NCBI RefSeq assembly: GCF_018100905.1
Contig: NZ_JAGJEG010000002.1
Coordinates: 62,001 to 126,000 of the forward strand
Length of the DNA stretch: 64,000 bases
Direction of reading: 5' to 3'
From: Pseudoalteromonas sp. MMG010
GTDB lineage: Bacteria > Pseudomonadota > Gammaproteobacteria > Enterobacterales > Alteromonadaceae
Made by a program: the position numbers and the translations under genes
Notes under the pieces: generated by a model
Told to the model about the DNA's origin: nothing
The model's input: the letters and a program-made list of their open reading frames with translations, nothing else
Database searches by the model: none
In this document: piece after piece, positions 34,700-44,570 of the stretch
Numbering within the stretch: the first letter of the stretch is position 1
Layout of the letters: every line of letters starts with the position of its first letter

Positions 34700-37600
34700 T
34701 TACTTGTTGAGTAATTGATCTATTTCGTGACCCATTAATGACTCTTTTTCTATTAATGCTTGCGCTACGCTTTTAAGTAAATCGAATTGCTCGGTTAATA
34801 GTTTTTCACATTCTTGCTCAGCCGTATCTATCCAACGTTTTACCGCTTGTTGTGCTGTTGCTAGTAAATCACTTTCTTCAAACTTAGTTAATATTGCGAT
34901 ATTAACAGCGCCAATGGCGGGCTCTATTCCTGCGTAATACACGCCATGCATAGCAAGTTTAGTGGCTTTGTCTATATCGCTCGTTGCGCCGGTACTTATT
35001 TCATCAGCGCTACCCGCATACAGTTTTTCAGCAACGCGTCCGGCTAATAAAACTTGAAGTTTTCGCATAATTGTAACCTTAGAGGCGCTATCGTAGTGCG
35101 TACTTGCACGGGTAGCAACAAAGCCTAAGGCCTGATTACGTGGTTCAATAGTAATAAAATCAATATGCTTATTGGGGAACAATAAATGGTACGCAATTAA
35201 ATGACCTGCTTCATGATAGGCCGTTCTACGTTTTTCATCACCACTTAAAAACAAGTGTTCAGAAGGTGAGCCATAACGCACACGTACCATGGCTTGCTCA
35301 ACTAAGGTTTCACTTAATTGTTGATTATTTGAAACGGCAAATTGAATGGCTTCTTTTAAAACTTGTTGTATCTGGGCAGGCGACATGCCTTGCGCAAGAG
35401 CGACTAAGTTTAATAGTTGTTGTTCACTCCAGTGTAAATTATGAAGTGCTGCGTAGCGGGTAAAAAACAGAGTTCGGGCGTCGGTATTTGGCAAATCACA
35501 ATAGATGGTTTCGTCAAATCGTCCTGGGCGTGTAATTGCGCTATCAAGTTTCTCTGGGTGATTAGTGGCAGCGAGTACAAATAACTGGCTGGTATCATCA
35601 AAACCATCCATTTCAGTTAATAAGGTATTGACGGTTAAATTAGCATCGAGGGCTGCGCCACTGCTATTACTGGTGCGAGCACTGGCAATCGCATCAATTT
35701 CGTCAATAAATATAATGGCGGGTGCATACTTTCGTGCTGTAGCAAACAGCTTTTTAATATTGTGTGTTGTGCCCCCATGATGTGCTGCAGATAAATCTGC
35801 CGCTGATATAGCAAAAAAAGGTAACTCACATTCACCTGCAACTGCGCGAGCAAGTAAGGTTTTTCCTGTACCTGAAGGGCCTGCAAACAAATAACCTGAA
35901 GGAACACTGATGCCAAAATGGTTAAGTTGCGATGGGTGTTTTAGCCATCCAATAACATCTTTTAAACGCTTTTTAGCACGATCTAAACCGATAACATCAT
36001 CTAGTTTTGTGTCAGGAATAGAGTGTTTAAACAGATCGCCATTACGAAGGTCATCAGAGTGAACAAGTTGTTTTGTGCTTTGCTCATGTAACGTGACATT
36101 TATTGTCGTATCCGCAGTATCTACCGATATTTGATAGTTCAGCATTTGATTCTTTTTACGCATTTTGTCTAAATTTGTTTCGGTTTCAATGTAGTAATTA
36201 ACGCGCGTAAACATAGCTGTTAATTCTTTGTTTAATAACAAAGAATTTAAATAAAAATGCTCTCTGATTTCTTCGTGCTGATAATTATAAAATGCATGGG
36301 GTTCGTCTCTTTCTAGCTGATAAGTAAAGATAATTAGAGCGGGGTTTTGTAATACTAACTCATCGACTAATTGGGCAAAGCTATTGTGATCTAACGTATC
36401 TACATCAATTAGTAGTGTACTGGGTCTGTTAACTTTTAATGCATCACAAAGCAGTGAAGGGTGACTACATAAAACAATTTCTTCATTAACTAAGGAGCCG
36501 GTAAGGACATCAAATACTCTAGGGTCATCGTCAAGTACCAGCACTTTACTTTTGTCGGCGTTAGAATTTATGCTATCGACGGTGACATTTAACACGGTGT
36601 TTGTTTGTTGTTCATCAAGTAATACAATGGCTTTGTGCAAAATGCTGGCTTGCAACTCACTTAATGCGCCTTGTATTAACCGCATATTAATTTCTGGGGA
36701 TAATGTTTTAAGTAAAAAACTCGCAAAATGCTCAGGCCAATTAAATGTGATACCCGAGATGTGGGTGTTTTCACTTTTCAATGTCTCTTCTACGGTTTTA
36801 ATAAAATGATTAATTTTTAAATTAGCAAACAAGGCAGGGTAGCCTTTTGATAAACGGCTAACAAATTCAGGCGATAAACCTTGTCCTGTTTGTCCATTTT
36901 TAGAGGTACGTAATACATCAAATACATCAACCTGATGAGTGTTTTGATGTTCGGTAAATAAATCTTGACCTAAATTAGTCGTAAAAATAATAATCGTTTG
37001 ACGAAAATCAACACGCTCGCTGCTCGTTGAATCTATGGTGACGCCAGAGTCTAAAATACTCAAAAGAGATTGGATAACATTAGGATGCGCTTTTTCTATT
37101 TCATCAAATAAAATAATATGTCGGGGCTGTGCGCGTACCATGTTAGTTAACAAACCTAAGGCAGCATCGGTATATTGATTACCTGATCCCATTAGTTTTT
37201 TTGCATCGTCTTTATGAGTAAAATGTTCCATATTAAAGGTGCTAAAACTATAGCCTGTCTGCTCTAATTTATTCAGTTGCTCTGCAAATAAATTGGCTGT
37301 ATAGGTTTTTCCTACCCCTGATGGCCCGGCAAAAGTATAAATAGTCCGAGGCCCATACGATACATGTAAGCACGAAGATAAATACCCACGCGCAACGCCT
37401 TCTAGGGCCAACTTTTGACCCTTCACTGATTCACCAAGATCGTGTTGTAATGATTGTGAAAGCTTAATTGATTTTACACTGCGGTTTATGACTTTATTTG
37501 TACTTATTAAATCACTGATGTATTCATCATTAATCTTGAGTAATAAAGAAATTAGCAAATCACTGTCAAGTGTATTGTGCGCTAGTGCGTGCGATAAGCT

Positions 37601-38560
37601 TTGTGAAATAGGCATACTGAAATCAAGGTTAAAAACGGTCCGTTTCGCTTGTGCATACCAGTTTGTGGTATTTCCTTTATCTGAATCAAACGTACGAATA
37701 TCAACGTGCTCACTAATATTTGTGCGTAGTGCATATACCGATGGGGCAAATTGTATTTGATATTCGTGACAATCAAATGCGTGGGCTAATGAAGAGAGCA
37801 TTTCTGGCATATTTAAAATGGCGGCAAAAATCACATCGTAATTAACTTGCGCGAGCTTTAAATTAGAAAAGTCATTGGCGGATATACTCTTACTGGCATT
37901 TTCACTTAGGTATTGCGCCGTTGATACAAGTGCTATCTCATCTATCAACTCTTTTGCAATCGGATCAAGCTGGGAATATTGCTTTTTAATATCAAACGGT
38001 AATATCACTGATTTTTGTGGTTTATTATTTAACAGGTTGTTTGATAGTTCGTTAAAAAAATCTTGTCGTGCTGATTCATTATGTTTTTTATTACTGTGTA
38101 TTAAGTCATCTAACAGTGGTTTTGCCAAGGAAAGCGGTTTTAGTTGTGGAAAAAAATTATTCAGTAACTGCATGACTGAAATCGGCTCACCTTCTTTTAC
38201 ATCGGATGCATTGAAATTTTTGCTATCAAAAAAGTGATCCATCGATAACGTATTTTCATCCAATGGTGAAACAATTGGTAAATATAACGACACGTTTGCA
38301 AGTAAGTGTAAAAGTGTGTCTTCATCAATAAATTGAATGTCTTGTGCGCTAACGCCAAGTAATGAATTGGCTGTTTTATAAAGCTTAAAACTAATTAACT
38401 TATTTTCTAATGGGGTATCTTTTAATGTCCAATCAATTAAAGCCATGAGCACGGGGGTTAAGCAATCTTCATCGGATAAACTACTAAAAGGCAGGGGATC
38501 ATTTTTATAAATGATTTCTTTTTGGTGAAAAAACTGAAAAATAAATTGCTTTAAAGACAT
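34700..38560 (-). CDS. ClpA-like AAA+ / receiver-like / FtsH-like AAA / M41 metalloprotease fusion
   Basis: A soluble protein of 1286 residues with an unusual order. Residues 1 to about 370 match nothing I know. A ClpA/B-type ATPase follows (Walker A GPSGVGKT 412-419, Walker B FDE at 485-487). Then comes a receiver-like domain with Asp677-679 and a candidate phospho-Asp719. Next is an FtsH-type AAA module (GPSGTGKT 894-901, IDEIDA, RPGRFD) and an M41 protease with HEAGH (1116-1120) and the third zinc ligand near Asp1195. FtsH normally has two N-terminal membrane helices; none is visible here. The ribosome site is weak. It probably degrades cytoplasmic proteins in a regulated way. Confidence 0.88.
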   Translation of the reverse strand: MSLKQFIFQFFHQKEIIYKNDPLPFSSLSDEDCLTPVLMALIDWTLKDTPLENKLISFKLYKTANSLLGVSAQDIQFIDEDTLLHLLANVSLYLPIVSPLDENTLSMDHFFDSKNFNASDVKEGEPISVMQLLNNFFPQLKPLSLAKPLLDDLIHSNKKHNESARQDFFNELSNNLLNNKPQKSVILPFDIKKQYSQLDPIAKELIDEIALVSTAQYLSENASKSISANDFSNLKLAQVNYDVIFAAILNMPEMLSSLAHAFDCHEYQIQFAPSVYALRTNISEHVDIRTFDSDKGNTTNWYAQAKRTVFNLDFSMPISQSLSHALAHNTLDSDLLISLLLKINDEYISDLISTNKVINRSVKSIKLSQSLQHDLGESVKGQKLALEGVARGYLSSCLHVSYGPRTIYTFAGPSGVGKTYTANLFAEQLNKLEQTGYSFSTFNMEHFTHKDDAKKLMGSGNQYTDAALGLLTNMVRAQPRHIILFDEIEKAHPNVIQSLLSILDSGVTIDSTSSERVDFRQTIIIFTTNLGQDLFTEHQNTHQVDVFDVLRTSKNGQTGQGLSPEFVSRLSKGYPALFANLKINHFIKTVEETLKSENTHISGITFNWPEHFASFLLKTLSPEINMRLIQGALSELQASILHKAIVLLDEQQTNTVLNVTVDSINSNADKSKVLVLDDDPRVFDVLTGSLVNEEIVLCSHPSLLCDALKVNRPSTLLIDVDTLDHNSFAQLVDELVLQNPALIIFTYQLERDEPHAFYNYQHEEIREHFYLNSLLLNKELTAMFTRVNYYIETETNLDKMRKKNQMLNYQISVDTADTTINVTLHEQSTKQLVHSDDLRNGDLFKHSIPDTKLDDVIGLDRAKKRLKDVIGWLKHPSQLNHFGISVPSGYLFAGPSGTGKTLLARAVAGECELPFFAISAADLSAAHHGGTTHNIKKLFATARKYAPAIIFIDEIDAIASARTSNSSGAALDANLTVNTLLTEMDGFDDTSQLFVLAATNHPEKLDSAITRPGRFDETIYCDLPNTDARTLFFTRYAALHNLHWSEQQLLNLVALAQGMSPAQIQQVLKEAIQFAVSNNQQLSETLVEQAMVRVRYGSPSEHLFLSGDEKRRTAYHEAGHLIAYHLLFPNKHIDFITIEPRNQALGFVATRASTHYDSASKVTIMRKLQVLLAGRVAEKLYAGSADEISTGATSDIDKATKLAMHGVYYAGIEPAIGAVNIAILTKFEESDLLATAQQAVKRWIDTAEQECEKLLTEQFDLLKSVAQALIEKESLMGHEIDQLLNK

Positions 38561-39078
38561 AAAATTAATCCGTTAAAATAGAATAAAACTAAGATGATAA
38601 ATGCAGTACACAGTAATAAAACAACGTGTTTAATGTGTAATGTATACGCTATTAAATATCAGCATTAATCATTAATTAAACATAGTTATCAATCGCTTGT
38701 AACGCATTGTATGAATATAGTGTACAGGATTGTGAAAGGGAATATGGGTTTATTTTTATCATAAAAAATAATCAAACAGAGGTAATAATAGTGACTCATA
38801 AATTGATGTTTTAACAACAGGGTACACATAAGATAGAGACCGTTTTTTAGTTTATAACCATGTGCGTAAATGAGATTACCTGCATGATTACATCAATCAA
38901 ATACCCTAAAGTGTGCTTTGCCACTATAGTTATAATGTGCGCAGAAAGACGGCGCTACGATATAGTTTCTCGGTATAAATATCATATCCGCCGAGCGTGT
39001 TCTGCTTAGCCAAGTGCGTTATTTAATCAATGCAATGAAGTTTTATAATGATCTAAATTAAAAATTAAGTTAGGTGAT
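38561..39078. other. Intergenic region without a recognised gene
   Basis: About 520 bases upstream of the large protease. Only ORFs of a few codons were seen (for example after GAGG at 38779). It probably holds the protease promoter; no clear sigma54 site or terminator was found. Confidence 0.4.
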
Positions 39079-39381
39079 ATGTTTATTATTTTAGTAACAA
39101 TATGGGGAGTATTAATGTTCAAGTGCGTTGTAGCAGAATATAAATATTATCAAAGTATTAAGGTTTATGAGCCTGAAATTTGGATGGCTATTGCCAAGCC
39201 GACCGTATTTATGATCCCGTTTTTATTTATCTCGAACAAAAAACAAAAGCTTTTACGTACGGCTACAAATGAAAAAGTGCACCAATGTGCTAAAAGGTTT
39301 AGAAAATCGGCGATAATATTTATCTGTTACCTAGTTGTGGTATTGGTTGGAGCGATTATCTATTTTAAAATCCACCGTTAA
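39079..39381 (+). CDS. Small membrane protein of unknown function
   Basis: The 100 residues hold three hydrophobic stretches (about 2-20, 36-51, 74-95) separated by Lys-rich loops (KYYQS, NKKQKLLR, KRFRK). AGGTGAT lies directly before the ATG. There is no signal peptidase site and no recognised domain. It stands alone between the protease and the glucose block. Confidence 0.6.
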   Translation: MFIILVTIWGVLMFKCVVAEYKYYQSIKVYEPEIWMAIAKPTVFMIPFLFISNKKQKLLRTATNEKVHQCAKRFRKSAIIFICYLVVVLVGAIIYFKIHR

Positions 39382-39695
39382 TTTATCCTTTATAGCGAAG
39401 AGCATGTTTATTCGGTGCCTGTATTTTGAGTACACACCAACAAAATTTTAGTGTAACCACGCGTTTTATTTAAATGCTGTGAATATAAAAGAAAGGGGCG
39501 CGGCATTTGCTGCTAGGTTTATTACATTTAAACGAATTTAGTTATTGCTTTAATTATGACACCGGTGTCATAATGTTTACGTTTATTCATTTTTGTTATT
39601 AAAACCATTGGCTGCATAGTCTACTTCAGACAATCTTAAATTTTATAGCTAATATAACAAATAATAAAGCATTACTTACACCAAAGGATAAGGCG
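39382..39695. other. Intergenic region holding the glk operator
   Basis: About 310 bases. Apart from the palindromic operator at 39553-39574 I see no gene. The glk promoter must lie in this stretch, but its -35 and -10 are not obvious. Confidence 0.45.
39553..39574. promoter_or_regulatory. Palindromic operator O1 (glk)
   Basis: A perfect 22-bp palindrome with half-site ATTATGACACC; core TGACACCGGTGTCA (39557-39570). The central CCGG is typical of LacI-family operators. The same core occurs twice before edd, so the LacI regulator encoded between them is the obvious binder. Confidence 0.8.
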
Positions 39696-40685
39696 ATGAG
39701 TTCACAGACTAATAAAAATTTTTCAGCTGTTTTAGTGGCCGATGTAGGGGGAACCAACGCTCGGTTTGCATTAATTACCGATTTTAATGAACAAACAAAC
39801 CAGTTTGTTATAGAGCATAATCAAACCTTTCCTAGTGCTGAATTTTCATCTTTAGAAAGTGCGACACAAAAATACTTAAGCACAATCGCTCATATTTCTC
39901 CAAAACGTGCATGTCTGGCTGTAGCAGGGCCAATAAAAGCAGGTCAAGTTAATTTAACCAACTTAGGTTGGCATTTTAGTGTGGCTGACTTTAAAGCGCA
40001 ATTCGCCTTTGACCAACTTGAAGTTATCAATGATTTTGCAGCATTTGCTTATGCTGCACCATTTTTAGATAAATCTAAAAATAGTCTTATAAAAGCAGGC
40101 CAAGCAGACGATAATGCGAATATTGCCGTAATGGGGCCTGGTACCGGGTTTGGTGCCGCTGCTTTGGTACGAACGGCTCAATCACGTGCTGTTTTAAGCT
40201 GTGAAGGCGGCCATATTTCATTGGCCAGTGTCACTGAGCTAGATGCCCAATTAATTGCGGCATTAAAGCAGCAACACCCGCATGTTTCTATAGAAACCGT
40301 TTTTTCAGGTCCCGGCATTGCGCATTTATATCAAGCAATGTGTGCTGTTAAAGGTGTATCAGCCAAACCAATCGATGCGGCACAAATTAGTGCACTTGCT
40401 AATAGTGGTGAATGTGAAGTGTGTGATGCAACTTTAAATCAGTTTTGTGACTGGATTGGTAGTGTTGCCGGTGACTTAGCATTAACGTTTGGAGCATTGG
40501 GCGGTGTGTTTATTGGTGGGGGGATATTACCTCGCATGCAAGGACGTTTGCTCGAAAGCCGGTTTGTAGAGCGTTTTTCACAAAAAGGGATTATGTCGCA
40601 ATATACAGCGCAAATTCCGGTTACGTTAGTAACGCAAGATAATATCCCACTGATTGGTGCTGCAGCGTGTTTGCATAACAGTTAA
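39696..40685 (+). CDS. glk: Glucokinase
   Basis: Glk phosphorylates glucose to feed the Entner-Doudoroff route. The 329 residues show VADVGGTNARFAL (phosphate-1 loop, about 14-26), the substrate segment EVINDFAAFAYA, GPGTGFGAAAL and FIGGGILPRM. It is the E. coli Glk type and not ROK. GGATAAGG precedes the ATG. It is followed by the LacI regulator after 43 bases. Confidence 0.94.
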   Translation: MSSQTNKNFSAVLVADVGGTNARFALITDFNEQTNQFVIEHNQTFPSAEFSSLESATQKYLSTIAHISPKRACLAVAGPIKAGQVNLTNLGWHFSVADFKAQFAFDQLEVINDFAAFAYAAPFLDKSKNSLIKAGQADDNANIAVMGPGTGFGAAALVRTAQSRAVLSCEGGHISLASVTELDAQLIAALKQQHPHVSIETVFSGPGIAHLYQAMCAVKGVSAKPIDAAQISALANSGECEVCDATLNQFCDWIGSVAGDLALTFGALGGVFIGGGILPRMQGRLLESRFVERFSQKGIMSQYTAQIPVTLVTQDNIPLIGAAACLHNS

Positions 40686-40728
40686 TCATAATGGCGTTTA
40701 GATAGGTTAACCTTTAAGGTCATCACTG

Positions 40729-41742
40729 ATGAAAAAAGTAACAATAAATAGCGTTGCAAGCCATGCCGGTGTATCTAAAAAAACCGTGTCGAGAGTATTA
40801 AATAACGAACCAAATGTTAGCGCGAGCACACGAGAAAAAGTACTTAATACGTTTAAAGAGCTAAATTACTCACCGAGCCCTATTGCAAGAGGGCTTGCGC
40901 AAAATCGTAGCTTTATTATTGGTTGTATTTACGATAATCCAAGTAAAAGCTACATTACACGTGTGCAAACAGGTGCTTTAGCCGCTTGCCAAGAGAATAA
41001 TTATAACTTGTTAATACATCCGTGTGAGTTACGCGGTGAGGCATTAATAGAGAACATTCAGCAGTTATTTCAAACATCACGTCCTGATGGCATTGTATTA
41101 ACTCCGCCGTTTTCAGACTTTGCTGAAGTGGTCGAGTTTTTAAAATCAAAAAATATTCCTTATGCCAGAGTTGCCTCTGCAACGTTAAAAGATGACTCTA
41201 TTACTGTTAGAAGTAATGACGAGCAGGGGGCATTTGAAATCACCCAACACTTAATTGAGTTAGGTCACAAACAAATTGCTTTTATTAAAGGTCACCCCGA
41301 TCACAGTGCAACTGCACAGCGCTTTAAAGGGTATTTACGGGCTTTAGCACAAAATAATATTGAATTTAAAGATGAGCTCGTGGAAGAGGGTAACTTTAGT
41401 TATCACTCGGGGGTTGATAGTGCTCGTAGTATTTTAGATTTATCGCCTCGACCTACGGCGGTATTTGCATCAAATGATTACATGGCAGCTGCGGTATTAA
41501 AGCTGGCCAGCCAACGTAAATTAAATGTACCCGATGATATTTCAATAGCGGGTTTTGATAATGCGCCTATTGCACGCCATATTTGGCCTGGGTTAACCAC
41601 TATAGCGCAGCCTGTTGAAGAAATGACAAAACAGGCGGTAACGCAGTTAATTTCGCATATTTCGCAGCCACAAGAGGAGCCGTATCAGCTAACCTTAGAG
41701 GCTGAGTTAATTACACGAGAATCAACCGCTAAAATAAATTAA
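40729..41742 (+). CDS. LacI-family transcriptional regulator of the glk-edd block
   Basis: The 337 residues start with a LacI helix-turn-helix (INSVASHAGVSKKTVSRVLNNEP, about 4-26) and the hinge helix SPIARGLAQ, then a periplasmic-binding-like sensor domain with PTAVFASNDYMAAAVLK and ISIAGFDNAPIARHIWPGLTTI. The effector may be a sugar phosphate of the pathway; this is inferred from the neighbours. The protein lies between glk and edd, and its likely operators flank it on both sides. Confidence 0.9.
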   Translation: MKKVTINSVASHAGVSKKTVSRVLNNEPNVSASTREKVLNTFKELNYSPSPIARGLAQNRSFIIGCIYDNPSKSYITRVQTGALAACQENNYNLLIHPCELRGEALIENIQQLFQTSRPDGIVLTPPFSDFAEVVEFLKSKNIPYARVASATLKDDSITVRSNDEQGAFEITQHLIELGHKQIAFIKGHPDHSATAQRFKGYLRALAQNNIEFKDELVEEGNFSYHSGVDSARSILDLSPRPTAVFASNDYMAAAVLKLASQRKLNVPDDISIAGFDNAPIARHIWPGLTTIAQPVEEMTKQAVTQLISHISQPQEEPYQLTLEAELITRESTAKIN

Positions 41743-41761
41743 ACGTTTATTTTTTCAACAC

Positions 41762-41799
41762 AGCCTGAATTTTAGTGATGCTTATTTGGGCTTTTTTTT
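41762..41799 (+). terminator. Terminator after the LacI regulator
   Basis: AGCCTGAAT and ATTTGGGCT pair over nine bp with two wobbles around a 13-base loop, followed by eight T. Confidence 0.75.
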
Positions 41800-41875
41800 A
41801 TTTTGTGTTTAACTGTTAGTATAGGTTCAGGTTATAGGTACTTTTAAAAAAGTATATTATTTTTAATGCTCAGGG

Positions 41876-41924
41876 TTGACACCGGTGTCACGCTCGTGCG
41901 TTAATACCTGACACCGGTGTCAGG
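41876..41924. promoter_or_regulatory. edd promoter with two tandem operators (O2, O3)
   Basis: TGACACCGGTGTCA occurs at 41877-41890 and again at 41909-41922, centres 32 bases apart, close to three helix turns. A consensus -35 TTGACA (41876-41881) is embedded in the first copy, and a poor -10 (TTAATA, 41901-41906) lies between them. Repressor on either copy would block polymerase. Confidence 0.75.
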
Positions 41925-42056
41925 GCTGTTGTGAGAGGCGTCCCTGAAAACGTACCTTTGAACGGGTAAATCAAAGCAGCTCAGTACAATTAATTTCGTG
42001 GAGTCTTTAATTGCTACTGAGCCTTTATCCTCTAACTAAATACAGTAGAGACAATT

Positions 42057-43907
42057 ATGTTACATCCTCGAATTCAAGAAGTTACACAACGCGTTATTGA
42101 ACGCAGTCAAGCCACCCGCCAAGCCTATTTAGAACGCATATCACACGCAAAAAAACAAACAAGAGTTCGTGCTGGTTTAGGATGTGGCAATATTGCTCAT
42201 GTAATGGCTGCCTGTAGTTCAGATGATAAAGCTCGCCTTAAGGCTGATGAACAGCCAAATTTAGCTATTATCAACTCGTACAACGATATGCTATCGGCCC
42301 ATGTGCCGTACAAAGACTACCCAGATTTAATTAAAGACATTGCTACTAAGTTTGATGCTACCGCACAAGTTGCCGGCGGCGTTCCAGCAATGTGTGATGG
42401 TGTTACGCAAGGGCGTGACGGCATGGAATTATCGCTTTTTTCTCGTGATGTGATTGCTATGTCGACAGCGATATCGTTATCGCACGACGTATTTGACGGT
42501 GTATTTTGTTTAGGTGTATGTGACAAAATTGTCCCAGGGTTATTAATTGGCGCATTATCTTTTGGCCATTTACCTGTTTATTTCTTACCTGCTGGCCCAA
42601 TGCAATCAGGTATCCCAAATAAAGAAAAAGCACGTATACGCCAACAGTTTGCGCAAGGCTTAGTCACTCGTGAAGATTTACTAGAAGCTGAAAGTGCTTC
42701 GTATCATAGTGCGGGTACATGTACTTTTTATGGTACTGCTAACTCAAACCAAATGTTAATGGAAATAATGGGATTACACCTACCAGGTAGTTCTTTCGTA
42801 AACCCTTACACCGAGTTACGTGATGGTTTAACAGGTAATGCTGTTGAAAACATGCTTAAAGATTTAACACAAAACAGTGAATTAACCTGTTTAGCAGACG
42901 TAATTAGTGAAAAAACCATTATTAATGGTTTAGTTGGCTTGCTGTCTACAGGTGGTTCAACTAACCATGCAATTCATTTAGTTGCGATTGCAAAAGCAGC
43001 GGGCGTACAAATTACGTGGAAAGATATGTCTGATCTTTCTCAATGTGTACCGCTATTAACTCGTATCTATCCAAATGGCTCTGCTGATGTTAACCACTTT
43101 CAAGCAGCTGGTGGTATGGGCTTTTTAATGAAAGAGCTTGCCAAAGGTGGCTTTTTACATACTGATGTAAAAACCATGTTAGGCGAAGGTTTAGCCCCAT
43201 ATATGAGCGAACCACGCTTAGATAAAGACGATAGCTTGATTATGAGTGACGCAAAAGGCCCATCTAAAATTAAATGGGTACCTTGTCCAGAAAACTCACT
43301 TGATGAAGAAGTTCTTCGCCCAATTGATAATCCATTTAGCAAGCAAGGTGGTTTACAGCTATTAACTGGTAATATTGGTAAAGCGGTTATTAAAGTATCT
43401 GCTGTAGCGATAGAGCATCAAGTGGTTACTGCTCCGGCGAAAGTATTTAGCTCGCAAGCTGCATTACAAGACGCATTTAGCCGTAATGAGTTAAATGAAG
43501 ATTTTATTGCGGTATTAAAAGAGCAAGGCCCTAAAGCAAAAGGGATGCCTGAACTACATAAGTTAACGCCAGTAATGGCAACCTTACAAGACCAAGGTTA
43601 TAAAGTTGCTATTGTTACTGATGGCCGTATGTCTGGCGCATCAGGTAAAGTACCTGCCGCTATTCATTTAGCACCAGAGGCGGTAGAAGGCGGTATTATC
43701 GCTAAAATACTTGATGGCGATGTCATCACTTTAGATGCACCTAATGGTATAGTGAAGGTTCATGTAAGTGATGAAGAATTAGAAAAACGCGAATTACAAC
43801 TTAGCCAACCGCCGCAAACATACGGAACTGGCCGTGAGTTGTTTGAAGGGTTTAGAAACATAGTAAGCAGCGCCGATTTAGGTGCAAGTTCTTTCGGACT
43901 CGAATAA
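42057..43907 (+). CDS. edd: 6-phosphogluconate dehydratase
   Basis: Edd converts 6-phosphogluconate to KDPG. The 616 residues have the IlvD/Edd signatures CDGVTQGRDGMELS (about 116-129), GVCDKIVPGLL (about 157) and the C-terminal VTDGRMSGASGKVPAAIH. The three Fe-S cysteines expected for the family lie within or near these. It is the first gene of the edd-eda-gap unit behind the double operator. Confidence 0.96.
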   Translation: MLHPRIQEVTQRVIERSQATRQAYLERISHAKKQTRVRAGLGCGNIAHVMAACSSDDKARLKADEQPNLAIINSYNDMLSAHVPYKDYPDLIKDIATKFDATAQVAGGVPAMCDGVTQGRDGMELSLFSRDVIAMSTAISLSHDVFDGVFCLGVCDKIVPGLLIGALSFGHLPVYFLPAGPMQSGIPNKEKARIRQQFAQGLVTREDLLEAESASYHSAGTCTFYGTANSNQMLMEIMGLHLPGSSFVNPYTELRDGLTGNAVENMLKDLTQNSELTCLADVISEKTIINGLVGLLSTGGSTNHAIHLVAIAKAAGVQITWKDMSDLSQCVPLLTRIYPNGSADVNHFQAAGGMGFLMKELAKGGFLHTDVKTMLGEGLAPYMSEPRLDKDDSLIMSDAKGPSKIKWVPCPENSLDEEVLRPIDNPFSKQGGLQLLTGNIGKAVIKVSAVAIEHQVVTAPAKVFSSQAALQDAFSRNELNEDFIAVLKEQGPKAKGMPELHKLTPVMATLQDQGYKVAIVTDGRMSGASGKVPAAIHLAPEAVEGGIIAKILDGDVITLDAPNGIVKVHVSDEELEKRELQLSQPPQTYGTGRELFEGFRNIVSSADLGASSFGLE

Positions 43908-43940
43908 TAATTAGCCGTACTGGGTAATGAGGAATAATTA

Positions 43941-44561
43941 ATGAGTATAGAGAAAATTTTAGCTTCGGCATCGGTTGTGCCAGTGGTGGTGATTGACAAT
44001 TTAGAAGATGCAGCCCCTCTAGCTAAAGCACTGTATAACGGTGGCCTAAAAGCCTTAGAGATTACGTTGCGTACACCTATTGCAGCACAGGCTGTAAAGT
44101 TAATGAAAGAAGCGGTACCACAAGCGTATGTTGGTACTGGCACTGTTATTGATAAAGCAAGCTTTGATGCTTCGGTTGAAGCTGGGGCTGACTTTATGGT
44201 TAGTCCAGGTGTTAATGAAGAATTAATTACCCTTGCTAAAAGCTCTGATATTCCTTTTTTACCTGGCGCTGCGACTCCAAGTGAAGTGATGACGCTTGCT
44301 AGCCATGGTTTTAAGTTTTTAAAATTTTTTCCGGCAGAGGCTGCCGGTGGTACCGCGATGCTTAAATCGATTGGTGCTCCAATACCTCAAATTACATTCT
44401 GCCCAACTGGCGGTATAACCCTAGCAACTGCGCCAGATTACTTAGCACTTAACAATGTTATATGTGTTGGTGGTACGTGGATGCTAGATAAACAATTAAT
44501 TCAAAACAAAGACTGGCAAGCCATTGAAGCGCTTGCTCGCCAAGCAAGTGAAGTTAAATAG
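43941..44561 (+). CDS. eda: KDPG aldolase
   Basis: Eda splits 2-keto-3-deoxy-6-phosphogluconate to pyruvate and glyceraldehyde-3-phosphate. The 206-residue barrel shows the catalytic Glu in LEITLRTP (about residue 45) and the Schiff-base Lys in FLKFFPAE (about 130). It starts 33 bases after edd, and gap begins ten bases after it, with GGAG between. Confidence 0.96.
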   Translation: MSIEKILASASVVPVVVIDNLEDAAPLAKALYNGGLKALEITLRTPIAAQAVKLMKEAVPQAYVGTGTVIDKASFDASVEAGADFMVSPGVNEELITLAKSSDIPFLPGAATPSEVMTLASHGFKFLKFFPAEAAGGTAMLKSIGAPIPQITFCPTGGITLATAPDYLALNNVICVGGTWMLDKQLIQNKDWQAIEALARQASEVK

Positions 44562-44570
44562 GAGTTTATA

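Noticed and set aside
34700-38560. Frameshifted merger of separate clpA and ftsH genes
   Set aside because: The frame is continuous for 1286 codons, the domains are linked by a receiver-like module, and the FtsH part has no membrane helices.
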